This document shows positions 15,475 through 23,322 of a stretch of 39,401 nucleotides of DNA, one piece after another. The stretch is from Mangrovicoccus sp. GTDB taxonomy: Bacteria > Pseudomonadota > Alphaproteobacteria > Rhodobacterales > Rhodobacteraceae. Made by a program: the position numbers and the translations under genes. Positions within the stretch are counted from its first letter, which is position 1, and every line of letters starts with the position of its first letter. Below the pieces are notes generated by a model. It was not told where the DNA came from and made no database searches. It saw only the letters and a program-made list of their open reading frames with translations. The stretch covers positions 1-39,401 of the forward strand of contig JAOXSB010000208.1 of NCBI GenBank assembly GCA_025800345.1, written 5' to 3'.

Positions 15475-16437
15475 TTATTCGGGGCGGCAAATCTCTCCGG
15501 CCCGTTGGGCCCGGATGGTTTGCAAACTCAGTCGGATAATCAGGGCGATCAGCGCCAGAAGCAGCCCATAAGCGAGCCACAGATGCAGTGCCGAGCCGCT
15601 CAGCGCCGCAAAGCGAAAGCTCGCGCTGGTCATGGCGGCGGCGGGAAAGGACAGGGCCCAAAGCGGCAAGCCAAAAGGCTGCCGCAGCAAGGCGGGCAAT
15701 TGCAGCGTTACCAAGGCAGTGAAAAACAGCCCTGCATTGTAAAGGACACGCCCCACCGCATCGAGCTCGCCCCCGTTCAGGCCAAGCCAGGCAGAAAAGG
15801 CCACCGCAGGCGGGGCGATCAAGATCACCAATGTCGGGCGCAGTTTTTCAGGCAGCGGGTCGTGGAAAATCAGCCGGTTGAACACCAAGGTCAGCAAAAC
15901 CAGCCAAAACATCATACCCACCGCAAAGAAATACCAGCTCAGCTCCATGAAGCCCAAAGGCGCGCCCGCCAACGGGGCCACCACATTGCCCACTGCGGGG
16001 ATGAACCAAGCCGGGGAAAGCTGGCCAGCACCAAAGGCGCGGTGACTGATCCAGGCCGAGACCACCACCAGGGTCAGCACCGCCTGGGCCAAGGCGCCAA
16101 TCCACCAAATGAGCGTGGCAAGACCTGGCGCCCCTTGCTGCATCACCGTGGCCAGCAAGAGCAGCGATATGTTGGTGGCCGGGAAAAACGCCAAGCGTAC
16201 CGGGTGATTCCATTCAGCTTTCAGCGCTGCAGGAAAGCGTTTGGCCTTCAGCGCGAGCGCGGTGAAAAGCCCAGCCAGCAGAGCGGCCCCAAGCAGGGTG
16301 ATCGCCGCGCTTGCCCATGTCAGCCCGGCCGCATGCAGCGCTAGGGCCAAGCCCATCACCCCCCTCGCCACCGCAAAATAACTGATGGGGAAATGCGCCA
16401 ATCCGGAGGGCGGCAATATCTGATCTGAGGAGGTCAT
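15475..16437 (-). CDS. SLAC1/TehA-family anion channel or transporter
   Basis: 320 aa with about ten hydrophobic helices. It matches the TehA/SLAC1/Mae1 fold: N-terminal PPSGLAHFPISYFAVARGVMGLALAL, later HPVRLAFFPATNISLLLLA and SPAWFIPAVGNVVAPLAG. Members move anions (nitrate/chloride in plant SLAC1, sulfite in yeast Ssu1, malate in Mae1). The Phe gate of TehA cannot be placed with certainty by eye. ATG 16437 has AAGGA seven bases upstream. Followed by a periplasmic DsrE-like protein; this pairing favours sulfite or another sulfur oxyanion over tellurite, but is not proof. Confidence 0.88.
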   Translation of the reverse strand: MTSSDQILPPSGLAHFPISYFAVARGVMGLALALHAAGLTWASAAITLLGAALLAGLFTALALKAKRFPAALKAEWNHPVRLAFFPATNISLLLLATVMQQGAPGLATLIWWIGALAQAVLTLVVVSAWISHRAFGAGQLSPAWFIPAVGNVVAPLAGAPLGFMELSWYFFAVGMMFWLVLLTLVFNRLIFHDPLPEKLRPTLVILIAPPAVAFSAWLGLNGGELDAVGRVLYNAGLFFTALVTLQLPALLRQPFGLPLWALSFPAAAMTSASFRFAALSGSALHLWLAYGLLLALIALIIRLSLQTIRAQRAGEICRPE

Positions 16438-16501
16438 CACATCATCCTTGTTTTGCAAAGCGACAAACCAAGCCACAGCTCCGCTGCGCTGGTGTGATGA
16501 C
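16433..16501 (-). promoter_or_regulatory. Split inverted repeat at the SLAC1-family gene start
   Basis: GTCATCACA (16433-16441) and its exact complement TGTGATGAC (16493-16501) lie 51 bases apart, one arm covering the start codon and the other about 60 bases upstream in the likely promoter. Each arm contains TGTGA, as in CRP/FNR-family half-sites, but the spacing is far too wide for one dimer. Could support looping or an mRNA stem over the start. Confidence 0.35.
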
Positions 16502-16607
16502 AGTAAACCCTGTTTTGGTGATGGAATGCAGCGCTCTATTGCCCATAGCAACGGTGCGCGCGTCGCCCGCCGCATGATCGGTCAATTCCTGCGGGCATGC
16601 CCTTGCC

Positions 16608-16826
16608 ATGGATGGCCTCTTCCCTTGCACAAATCCCTACTGGCATGGCGATTGGCCCATTTCCGGTGACAAGATCACCAAAGCGGGTGAATTTCTTTGT
16701 TTCCAGCTGGGCGACGGTTTGGCAGAACGGGAAAAACTGCGACCGGCGCCAATCGGATCACGCGGCACATCCGGGCGCCTCGCTCAGAAATCGGTCCGAT
16801 GCCGCGGCGCAGCGCACAAAATTTAG
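16608..16826 (+). CDS. Doubtful 72-aa hypothetical ORF
   Basis: Starts MDGLFPCTNPYWHGDWPISGD. The first 50 codons have codon use like real genes here, whereas the last 20 are Arg/Cys/Ser rich and look non-coding. No clear ribosome binding site precedes the ATG. It may be a short real gene, a decayed remnant of a longer one, or chance. No family is recognised. Confidence 0.25.
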   Translation: MDGLFPCTNPYWHGDWPISGDKITKAGEFLCFQLGDGLAEREKLRPAPIGSRGTSGRLAQKSVRCRGAAHKI

Positions 16827-16895
16827 CCATACCTTAAGAAATTCACGCGCAACATCTGGGGATTAACGCCGAGATAACGCTTTGAGGGGACAGCT

Positions 16896-16922
16896 ATGAG
16901 CAAGCGTTCCCGGTATTTTTAA
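16896..16922 (+). CDS. Possible eight-codon leader ORF
   Basis: ATG AGC AAG CGT TCC CGG TAT TTT TAA encodes MSKRSRYF. GAGGGG stands six bases before the ATG, a better ribosome binding site than many genes in this window have. The stop is followed by an AT-rich stretch 73 bases before the unknown 176-aa gene. It could be a regulatory uORF, or the stump of a gene lost by deletion. Confidence 0.3.
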   Translation: MSKRSRYF

Positions 16923-16995
16923 CTAGTCTTAACATTTTGATTACTTCCCAGGGGGCGTATTCTGACAAGTTTTTTCGCCAAGGGATAAGCACCTC

Positions 16996-17526
16996 ATGGG
17001 TTTCCGTTTTGCCGCACAAAATCGCCGGACAGTGTCGAGCTTATGCCATCCGGATGAAGTGATTGATCAGGATTATAGCTTTTGTGTGCTCCACCGCTCC
17101 CATCGTGGCGGCGAATTTCTTTATCTGTATGAGACCGGCGATTGCACCGGCAGCGAAACACGTGCTCCGGATGAGCTATCATTGTCCCATGCTATGGTCG
17201 CAAGCTTGGTCTCCCGCGGGCCCGAGCCCGGAAACGAAACCTTCCTACTCAACCGCGAGATACCCGAAGGCGCTCATTTTGAAGGCCTGTTTCTACCTGC
17301 CGAGGGCTTTCTTACCTTAAGTTATGCTTCCGCCGGACCCAAATTATCCGGTAGTATCCGCGTAAGCTGTTCCCGCCCCAAGGTTGCAGTGACAACACGT
17401 GCAGCCATTGCGCATGTTTTGTTGGATTACGGGGGCTCTGAAGGATATGTTGCCCATTTTGACGCAACTTATCTTCCTTGGAGTAAAGAAATCTTACCGC
17501 ACGATATTTTTATCGAGAGTTTTTAG
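16996..17526 (+). CDS. Unrecognised 176-aa protein
   Basis: No known family. Starts MGFRFAAQNRRTVSSLCHPDE. It has no signal peptide or membrane helix and is rich in beta-type sequence (YSFCVLHRSHRGGEFLYLYETG, GLFLPAEGFLTLSYASAGP, GSIRVSCSR), with five Cys. Base use is less GC-biased at third positions than neighbouring core genes, which hints at acquisition or low expression. AAGGGA lies ten bases before ATG 16996. It ends 12 bases before the SARP-like regulator gene, so they share a transcript. It may be a partner, sensor or effector of that regulator; this is inference. Confidence 0.75.
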   Translation: MGFRFAAQNRRTVSSLCHPDEVIDQDYSFCVLHRSHRGGEFLYLYETGDCTGSETRAPDELSLSHAMVASLVSRGPEPGNETFLLNREIPEGAHFEGLFLPAEGFLTLSYASAGPKLSGSIRVSCSRPKVAVTTRAAIAHVLLDYGGSEGYVAHFDATYLPWSKEILPHDIFIESF

Positions 17527-17538
17527 AGAGCCAATCAA

Positions 17539-18099
17539 ATGGATCAGAGCAATTTAGACGAGACGTCAATTTCATCTCTTACCACACCCGCCAATGTGAT
17601 CGATCCAAGCTGTGTCGCATCGGCGTCCCATCCGCTTTTGCTGTTGCGTATGGACGAGGATCTGACGGTGCTCGATGCCCAGGGCCAAACCATCTATCTG
17701 ACACAGAAAAAGGGCCGCTTGATGCTGGCCATGCTGGGATCAGGCAAGGATATGCGCCGCTCTCGCGATTGGCTGCGTAGCCATCTGTGGGGACGGTCTT
17801 TCACCTCTCATGGCTATAGTAGCCTGCGCCAATGCCTGCATAATATGCGCCGGGCTTTGGGCTCCGCATGCGTGTGCTTGCAAGCCAATCGGGAGTTTAT
17901 CTGGCTGGAACATACCGCAGTGGACTGGACCCCCGCGGAGAAAGACCCAAGCTATTTTCTAGCGGGGCTGACCCAGTTGGATCACTCTGCGCGGCAATGG
18001 CTGCTGCAAGAGCGCGCCAAACTGCGCGAGAACGAGACCCCAGCCCAACGCGACGCCGTCGGCGCAGCCAGGCAGCTTATGTCAGACGCCGTTCGCTAA
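17539..18099 (+). CDS. Compact SARP/OmpR-type winged-helix DNA-binding protein
   Basis: 186 aa. Residues about 34-125 match the Trans_reg_C winged helix as arranged in SARP/AfsR regulators: LLLLRMDEDLTVLDAQG, then KKGRLMLAML, RSRDWLRSHLWG, and the recognition-helix region SSLRQCLHNMRRALGS. The bacterial transcriptional activation domain that normally follows in SARPs is missing; only about 60 residues of helical, charged sequence remain (QLDHSARQWLLQERAKLRENE). There is no receiver domain. Its 3' end overlaps that of pxpA on the other strand by 23 bases. It is probably an activator or repressor of its own operon. The unrecognised gene just upstream is its only obvious partner. Confidence 0.75.
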   Translation: MDQSNLDETSISSLTTPANVIDPSCVASASHPLLLLRMDEDLTVLDAQGQTIYLTQKKGRLMLAMLGSGKDMRRSRDWLRSHLWGRSFTSHGYSSLRQCLHNMRRALGSACVCLQANREFIWLEHTAVDWTPAEKDPSYFLAGLTQLDHSARQWLLQERAKLRENETPAQRDAVGAARQLMSDAVR

Positions 18100-18853
18100 A
18101 CCCTTTGATCGCAATCCCGGCACCGGGCAAACGCCCCGCCAAAGCCTGTGCCATCGCCACGGCGCCGGGACTGTCCCCATGCAGACAAACAGAATCAATA
18201 TCCGTCGCCAGCCGCGTGCCTTTTGCGGTGATGATCGCACTTTCGCGCAGCATATCCACCACCCTGGCGACGACCATATCTGGATCATGCAGCACAGCGC
18301 CGGGCTGTGCCCGGGGCAATAAGGTGCCGTCTTCCCCATAGCCGCGATCCGCATAGATCTCGGACGCATAAGCGCAGCCCAATTCCTTTGCCGCATGATG
18401 CATGGCCGTTTCCGCCTGCACCAACAGCACCATATCCGGCGCGATATCGAGCACCGCCTCAAAACAGCAGCGCGCCAAGGCGAGGTCTCGCGCCGCCATA
18501 TTCGACAGCGCCCCATGAAGTTTGACATGCCCCACAGCCCCGCCAGCGGCCTTGGCCAAAGCCTGGGCCGCGCCGATCTGATATTGCAGCATCGGACGCA
18601 GCTCTGACGGGCTCATCTGAATCTCGCGACGGCCAAAACCCTGCAAATCCGCAAAGCCAGGATGGGCCCCGATCTGCACATTCTTTGCCCGCGCCACCGC
18701 CATCGCATGGGCCATGACGCAAGGATCGCCCGCATGAAACCCACAAGCGATATTGGCCGAGGTGATCACCTCCATCAGCGCCGCATCATCGCCCATTTCC
18801 CAGGGTCCGAATCCCTCACCCAAATCCGCATTCAGGTCCACTCGCCGGGTCAT
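18077..18853 (-). CDS. pxpA: 5-oxoprolinase subunit A (LamB/YcsF family)
   Basis: 258 aa, full length. Family signatures: VDLNADLGEGFGPW at the N-terminus, NIACGFHAGDP, IGAHPGFADLQGFGRR, VKLHGALSNMAA and YADRGYGEDGTLLPR. PxpA works with PxpB and PxpC to open 5-oxoproline to glutamate at the cost of ATP. Neither partner is adjacent here, which is unusual because pxpABC usually cluster. ATG 18853 (MTRRVDLN) is chosen over a longer frame because the family starts there, with AAGGGAT about nine bases upstream. Convergent with, and overlapping, the regulator gene. Confidence 0.92.
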   Translation of the reverse strand: MTRRVDLNADLGEGFGPWEMGDDAALMEVITSANIACGFHAGDPCVMAHAMAVARAKNVQIGAHPGFADLQGFGRREIQMSPSELRPMLQYQIGAAQALAKAAGGAVGHVKLHGALSNMAARDLALARCCFEAVLDIAPDMVLLVQAETAMHHAAKELGCAYASEIYADRGYGEDGTLLPRAQPGAVLHDPDMVVARVVDMLRESAIITAKGTRLATDIDSVCLHGDSPGAVAMAQALAGRLPGAGIAIKGFSERRLT

Positions 18854-19038
18854 CGCATAATCCCTTTGTCCGATTGCAACTGCCACCGCGCGCAAAGCCC
18901 TGCCTGGCAGGGCACCACCTTAGCATAGGCGAAAACCGCTGCGCAGGTGCATTCCCGCGGAATTCGCTTTGAAATCCGCCGGGCTCAGCTTACATGGGAG
19001 GTAGCCGACAAAATCAGTCAACAAAAGGCCAGACCTCC

Positions 19039-20073
19039 ATGACCGATACCCCGCTGCGCTCTGCGCTTTCCGCCACCATTTTGGCCGCAGCCCTCACCGC
19101 CCTGCCCAGTCTTGCCCCTGCAGATGGTGAAGTGAATCTTTATTCCTCGCGCCATTACGATACCGATGACCGGCTTTTCAGCGATTTCGAGAAAGCCACC
19201 GGCATCACCATCAACCGGATCGAAGGCAATGCGGATGAGTTGATCGCCCGGATCAAAGCCGAAGGGGCCAATTCCCCCGCCGATATTCTGATGACCGTGG
19301 ACACTTCGCGCCTGACCCGCGCCAAAAACGCCGGGGTGCTGCAACCGGCTGAGAGCGCCCTGCTCGAAGAACGCATCCCCGCCCATCTGCAAGACGCGGA
19401 AAACGAATGGTTCGGCTTTTCGCAGCGCTCGCGCATCCTGTTTTACAGCAAAGAGCGCATGCCCGAGCCGCCGCTAACCTATGCGGAACTGGCCGACCCC
19501 AAATATAAAGGCCTGGTTTGCAGCCGCTCCAGCACCAACCCCTATACCCAAACCCTCTTGGCCGCGATGGTCGAGCATCTGGGTGAAGAAGGTGCCACCG
19601 ATTGGGCCCAGGGCGTGGTGGATAATTTCGCCCGCAATCCCAAAGGCGGCGATATTGACCAGCTTCGGGCCGTGGTCTCGGGGGAATGTGATGTGGTGAT
19701 CTCCAACACCTATTACTTTGCCCGCGCCCTGCGCAAAAACGTCAAAGGCGTGACCGAGCATGTGGATCAAATCGGCTGGGTCTTCCCCGATCAAGACGGC
19801 AATGGCGCCCATATGAACCTTTCCGGAGCTGGGCTGGCGGTGAATGCCCCCAACAAGGAAAACGCCATCCTCTTCTTGGAATATCTCGCCGGAGATGAGG
19901 CCCAGAAATATTTCTCGGCCGGCAATGATGAATACCCGGCCGTGCCTGGCGTCGAGATGAATGAAAACATCGCCCAACTGGGCACATTCAAGCAAGATGA
20001 GGTGAGCCTTTCGGCTGTGGCGGAAAACATCCCCACCGCGCAAAAGATCTTTAACCAGGTCGGCTGGAAGTAA
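19039..20073 (+). CDS. Ferric-iron ABC transporter periplasmic binding protein (FbpA/FutA-like)
   Basis: 344 aa. The N-terminal export signal is in TPLRSALSATILAAALTALPSLAPADG. The mature part begins VNLYSSRHYDTDDRLFSDFEKATGI, which is typical of iron-binding transferrin-like proteins, and the tyrosine pair in NTYYFAR (residues 225-226) would ligate Fe(III). It should deliver ferric iron to an inner-membrane permease, but no permease or ATPase gene is near. ATG 19039 is preceded by AAGG ten bases upstream; a longer frame from 18994 has no signal. A strong terminator follows, so it is a single-gene unit. I could not find a clear iron box upstream. Confidence 0.92.
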   Translation: MTDTPLRSALSATILAAALTALPSLAPADGEVNLYSSRHYDTDDRLFSDFEKATGITINRIEGNADELIARIKAEGANSPADILMTVDTSRLTRAKNAGVLQPAESALLEERIPAHLQDAENEWFGFSQRSRILFYSKERMPEPPLTYAELADPKYKGLVCSRSSTNPYTQTLLAAMVEHLGEEGATDWAQGVVDNFARNPKGGDIDQLRAVVSGECDVVISNTYYFARALRKNVKGVTEHVDQIGWVFPDQDGNGAHMNLSGAGLAVNAPNKENAILFLEYLAGDEAQKYFSAGNDEYPAVPGVEMNENIAQLGTFKQDEVSLSAVAENIPTAQKIFNQVGWK

Positions 20074-20095
20074 TTTCCCCCCCTCACCCTGCATC

Positions 20096-20126
20096 AAGGC
20101 CCGCCAATGCGCGGGCCTTTTTCTTT
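20096..20126 (+). terminator. Rho-independent terminator after the iron-binding protein gene
   Basis: AAGGCCCGC and GCGGGCCTT form a 9-bp stem with a six-base loop (20096-20119), followed by TTTCTTT. It lies 22 bases after the stop. Confidence 0.92.
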
Positions 20127-20239
20127 GGGGCAAAGCGTCCCATAACATCGCTTCGCTTGAGCGCGCAGGGCATTTGCCCCTATCACTTAGCAAAAACCGG
20201 GCCGCGCCCCAGCGCGCCCTTTGCGCAAAGGACATCCAC

Positions 20240-21628
20240 TTGACCAGCACCCTCACCGCCAATGATCTCAGCCATGTGGTTGAAGCCGACCGGGACCATC
20301 TCTGGCATCATCTGATGCAGCATAAATCCCTGGAAAGCGCCGATCCCCGGATCATCGTTGAAGGCAAAGGCCTGCGGGTTTGGGATGCTCTGGGCAAAGA
20401 GCATCTTGATGGGGTCTCGGGCGGGGTCTGGACGGTGAATGTGGGCTATGGCCGGGAACGCATCGCCGATGCGGTGCGCGATCAATTGGTGAAGATGAAT
20501 TTCTTTGCCAATTCCCTGGGCTCGGTGCCTGGCGCGCGCTTTGCCCAGCGTTTGATCGAGAAAATGCCCGGAATGAGCCGGGTCTATTACACAAATTCCG
20601 GATCCGAGGCCAATGAGAAGGCCTTTAAGATGATCCGCCAGATCGCCCATAAGCGCTATGGCGGGCGCAAGCATAAGATCCTGTTCCGTGAACGCGATTA
20701 TCACGGCACCACCATCACCGCGCTCTCCGCAGGGGGGCAGCCACAGCGCAACGCGCTTTACGGACCCTATACTCCCGGTTTCGTCGAAGTGCCCCATTGC
20801 TTGGAATATCGCAGCCAATGGGGCGAGGTCAGCGATTATGGGGAACGGGCCGCCAATGCCATCGAAGAGGTGATCTTGCGCGAAGGCCCCGATACGGTGG
20901 GCGCGCTCTGCCTAGAGCCGGTCACCGCTGGCGGCGGGGTGATCACACCGCCCGAAGGCTATTGGCCCCGCGTGCAAGAGATCTGCCGCAAATACGATAT
21001 TTTGCTGCATATCGACGAGGTGGTTTGCGGCGTCGGGCGCACCGGCACCTGGTTTGGCTATCAGCAATATGGGATCGAGCCGGATTTCGTGACCATGGCC
21101 AAAGGCGTGGCCTCGGGCTATGCGGCCATCGCCTGTATGGTCACCACCGAAGCCGTGTTTGATATGTTCAAAGCCGACCCGGACGACCCGCTGGATTATT
21201 TCCGCGATATCTCCACCTTTGGCGGCTGCACTGCGGGCCCCGCCGCCGCGCTGGAAAATATGGCCATTATTGAAGAAGAGGGCCTTTTAGAGAACACCCA
21301 AGCCATGGGCGCGCGGCTGTTGGACAATCTGCGCGCGCTGCAAGACAAACATGCGGTGATCGGCGATGTGCGGGGCGCGGGGCTGTTTTGCGGCGCCGAA
21401 TTGGTGGCAGATCGCGCCAGCAAAGAGCCCATGGCGGAAAAACGCGTTCAGGCCGTGGTCGCCGATTGCATGGCCCAAGGGGTGATCATCGGGGCCACCA
21501 ACCGCTCGCTGCCCGGCTATAACAACACGCTCTGCCTAAGCCCGGCACTGATCGCCACAGCCGATGAGATCGACCGGTTCACCACCGCCATTGACGGGGC
21601 GCTGACACGGGTTTTTGGCACCGCATGA
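20240..21628 (+). CDS. tpa: Class III aminotransferase, taurine:pyruvate type
   Basis: 462 aa. A PLP enzyme resembling roseobacter taurine:pyruvate aminotransferases, which convert taurine and pyruvate to sulfoacetaldehyde and alanine. Visible: YYTNSGSEANEKAFKM, YHGTTITALSAGG, HIDEVVCGVGRTGTWFGYQ, and the PLP Lys288 in FVTMAKGVASGY. The best start is a TTG at 20240 (reading MTSTLTANDLSHVVEADRD): AAAGGA stands seven bases upstream and the family N-terminus begins here. A longer frame from 20174 adds 22 unrelated residues and has no ribosome binding site. The next step, sulfoacetaldehyde acetyltransferase, is not in the window, so other omega-amino donors remain possible. It overlaps the next gene by four bases. 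Confidence 0.88.
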   Translation: MTSTLTANDLSHVVEADRDHLWHHLMQHKSLESADPRIIVEGKGLRVWDALGKEHLDGVSGGVWTVNVGYGRERIADAVRDQLVKMNFFANSLGSVPGARFAQRLIEKMPGMSRVYYTNSGSEANEKAFKMIRQIAHKRYGGRKHKILFRERDYHGTTITALSAGGQPQRNALYGPYTPGFVEVPHCLEYRSQWGEVSDYGERAANAIEEVILREGPDTVGALCLEPVTAGGGVITPPEGYWPRVQEICRKYDILLHIDEVVCGVGRTGTWFGYQQYGIEPDFVTMAKGVASGYAAIACMVTTEAVFDMFKADPDDPLDYFRDISTFGGCTAGPAAALENMAIIEEEGLLENTQAMGARLLDNLRALQDKHAVIGDVRGAGLFCGAELVADRASKEPMAEKRVQAVVADCMAQGVIIGATNRSLPGYNNTLCLSPALIATADEIDRFTTAIDGALTRVFGTA

Positions 21629-22098
21629 GCAAAGATCTCGCCGGGCTGCGCCGTGCCAGGCCCGGTGACGCCCCGGCGGTGAGCGCGCTGATGCAAACCG
21701 CTTTCGCGCCTTATCTGCCGCGGATGGATCGCCCGCCCGCGCCGATGCTGCGCGATTACAGCCAGCTTACCCCCGGCGAAGCGCTTTATGTCCTGCCTGG
21801 CACGCGGGATTTGCGCGCCGCGATCTTGCTGCGCTGGCATCTAGATTTTTTGGAGCTTGATACTTTGGCCGTGGCCCCATCCGCCCAAGGCGCGGGGCTG
21901 GGCCGGGCCCTGATTGCTTGGGCAGAGCAGCAAGGCGTTGCTGCCAAACGCGGCTGGTTGCGGCTGCAAACCAACCAAGTGATGCAGGAAAATGCCGCGC
22001 TTTATCAGCGTCTGGGCTTTGCCATTACCGGCACCGCCCAAACCGGCCTCTATCACCGGATCTGTTTTGAAAAACCCTTGCCCCAACCGGGGCCATGA
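21625..22098 (+). CDS. GNAT-family N-acetyltransferase
   Basis: 157 aa. A GNAT fold: RRARPGDAPAVSALMQTAF at the start, LDFLELDTLAVAPSAQGAGLGRALIAWAEQQ with the acetyl-CoA-binding QGAGLG loop, and ENAALYQRLGFAITG near the end. Starts inside the aminotransferase stop (ATGA), so it is translationally coupled to it. The acceptor substrate is unknown; coupling suggests an amine linked to that enzyme. Its TGA directly abuts the TGA of ubiK on the other strand (TGATCA, 22096-22101). Confidence 0.88.
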   Translation: MSKDLAGLRRARPGDAPAVSALMQTAFAPYLPRMDRPPAPMLRDYSQLTPGEALYVLPGTRDLRAAILLRWHLDFLELDTLAVAPSAQGAGLGRALIAWAEQQGVAAKRGWLRLQTNQVMQENAALYQRLGFAITGTAQTGLYHRICFEKPLPQPGP

Positions 22099-22344
22099 TC
22101 ACTTAGACGCGGCTTCCAGCGCATCCAGTCGCGCTTTGAGCGCGTCATTTTCTTCCCGGGCTTTTTGCGCCATGCTGCGCACCGCGTCAAATTCTTCGCG
22201 GGTCACGAAATCACGATCGGCCAACCAACGGTCGATCATCCCTTTCATGGCGGTTTCCGCCTCGTCCCGCGCCCCTTGGGCCACGCCCATGGCATTGGTC
22301 ATCAGTTGCGACAGATCATCAACGATTTTGTTGCGGCTTTGCAT
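22099..22344 (-). CDS. ubiK: Accessory factor UbiK-family coiled-coil protein (BMFP)
   Basis: 81 aa, highly charged, with heptad-like repeats (REEFDAVRSMAQKAREENDALKARLDALEAASK) giving a C-terminal coiled coil. The N-terminal half is amphipathic (MQSRNKIVDDLSQLMTNAMGVAQGA). UbiK in E. coli helps assemble the soluble ubiquinone-synthesis complex and binds lipid; the family also causes membrane fusion in vitro. ATG 22344 (MQSRNK) is preferred over an in-frame start 12 bases upstream by comparison with related proteins. Divergent from lgt. Confidence 0.85.
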   Translation of the reverse strand: MQSRNKIVDDLSQLMTNAMGVAQGARDEAETAMKGMIDRWLADRDFVTREEFDAVRSMAQKAREENDALKARLDALEAASK

Positions 22345-22434
22345 GGCACACCCCATTGGTTACGCGGGTTATATGGCGATGGCCGGGACAAAGCTCAAGC
22401 TTGACTTGCCCCGCTCAGCCCGGACAAGGGAGCC

Positions 22435-23322
22435 ATGAATTTGGCGATCCCCTTTCCCGATCTTTCCCCCGAGCTGTTCTCGATCGAGATCGGCCCTTTT
22501 GCTTTTGCCCTGCGCTGGTATGCGCTGGCCTATATCGCTGGGCTGCTGATCGGGCTTTGGTTGATGCGCCGCGCCCTGGCCCGGCCCGGCCTGTTTCCCG
22601 GCGCAAAAGCGCCCTTTGCCCCAGAGCAGGCCGATGAATTGCTCACCTGGTCGATCATCGGAGTGATCTTGGGCGGCAGGCTGGGATTTGTGCTGTTCTA
22701 CCAGCCCGATTACTACCTGGCCCATCCGTTTGAGATCCTCAAAGTCTGGCAAGGGGGCATGGCTTTCCATGGCGGGCTGATGGGGGTGGTGATCGCCGCT
22801 TGGGCCTTTGCCCGCAAATATCAGATCCCGAAATTGCAACTGGCCGATCTGATGACCCTGGCCACGCCGCCGGGCTTGCTATTGGGGCGGCTGGCCAATT
22901 TCATCAATGGCGAGCTATGGGGCCGGCCCACAGATCTGCCCTGGGGGGTGATCTTTCCTGGCATCCGCGCCCAGGAATGCCCCGGCTTTGCTTCGCCCTG
23001 CGCCCGCCATCCCTCGCAGCTTTATGAAGCGGGGCTTGAAGGATTGCTGCTTGGCCTGGCGTTGCTTTGGCTGGTCTATCGCCGAGACGCGCTGAAAACG
23101 CCTGGCCGCTTGGCCGGGGTGTTTTTCCTGGGCTATGGGCTGGCCCGCTTTGTGGTGGAATTCTTCCGCCAGGCTGATCCGCAATTCATCACCCCGGACA
23201 ATCCTTGGGGCCATGTGCTGGGCAGCGCCCAGATCGGCATCACAATGGGCCAAGCCCTGTCCCTGCCTATGGTGGCCCTGGGATTGGTGCTTTTGCTGAT
23301 CTCCCGCCGCGCCAGCCCATGA
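22435..23322 (+). CDS. lgt: Prolipoprotein diacylglyceryl transferase
   Basis: 295 aa inner-membrane protein with about seven helices. It transfers diacylglycerol from phosphatidylglycerol to the lipobox Cys, the first step of lipoprotein maturation. Signatures: [10 protein letters not shown], the essential His in [22 protein letters not shown] (Lgt signature) and [18 protein letters not shown] lies just before ATG 22435. First gene of lgt-midA-pgeF, a common order in alphaproteobacteria, with four-base overlaps between each pair. The lipoprotein at 1828-2229 would be one of its substrates. Confidence 0.97.
   Translation: MNLAIPFPDLSPELFSIEIGPFAFALRWYALAYIAGLLIGLWLMRRALARPGLFPGAKAPFAPEQADELLTWSIIGVILGGRLGFVLFYQPDYYLAHPFEILKVWQGGMAFHGGLMGVVIAAWAFARKYQIPKLQLADLMTLATPPGLLLGRLANFINGELWGRPTDLPWGVIFPGIRAQECPGFASPCARHPSQLYEAGLEGLLLGLALLWLVYRRDALKTPGRLAGVFFLGYGLARFVVEFFRQADPQFITPDNPWGHVLGSAQIGITMGQALSLPMVALGLVLLLISRRASP

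Larger units (their letters stand above)
16438..16995. other. 558-base gap with divergent promoters
   Basis: It separates the SLAC1-family gene from the unknown 176-aa gene. The left half is GC-rich and holds the SLAC1-side promoter and a doubtful 72-codon ORF (16608). The right half (from about 16820) is clearly lower in GC, with T- and A-rich stretches and a possible eight-codon ORF (16896). A TATTCT at about 16962-16967 could be a -10 for the downstream pair; the -35 is weak. No RNA gene is recognised. Confidence 0.5.

Noticed and set aside
15433-16344. 303-codon plus-strand frame rich in Arg, Gln and Gly
   Set aside because: Antisense of the SLAC1-family gene; low-complexity composition typical of shadow frames in GC-rich DNA.
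18970-18990. TGA...TCA symmetry upstream of the iron-binding protein gene, as a possible RirA iron-rhodo box
   Set aside because: The gap between TGA and TCA is 12 bases, whereas the box has nine; no other half-site match is seen.
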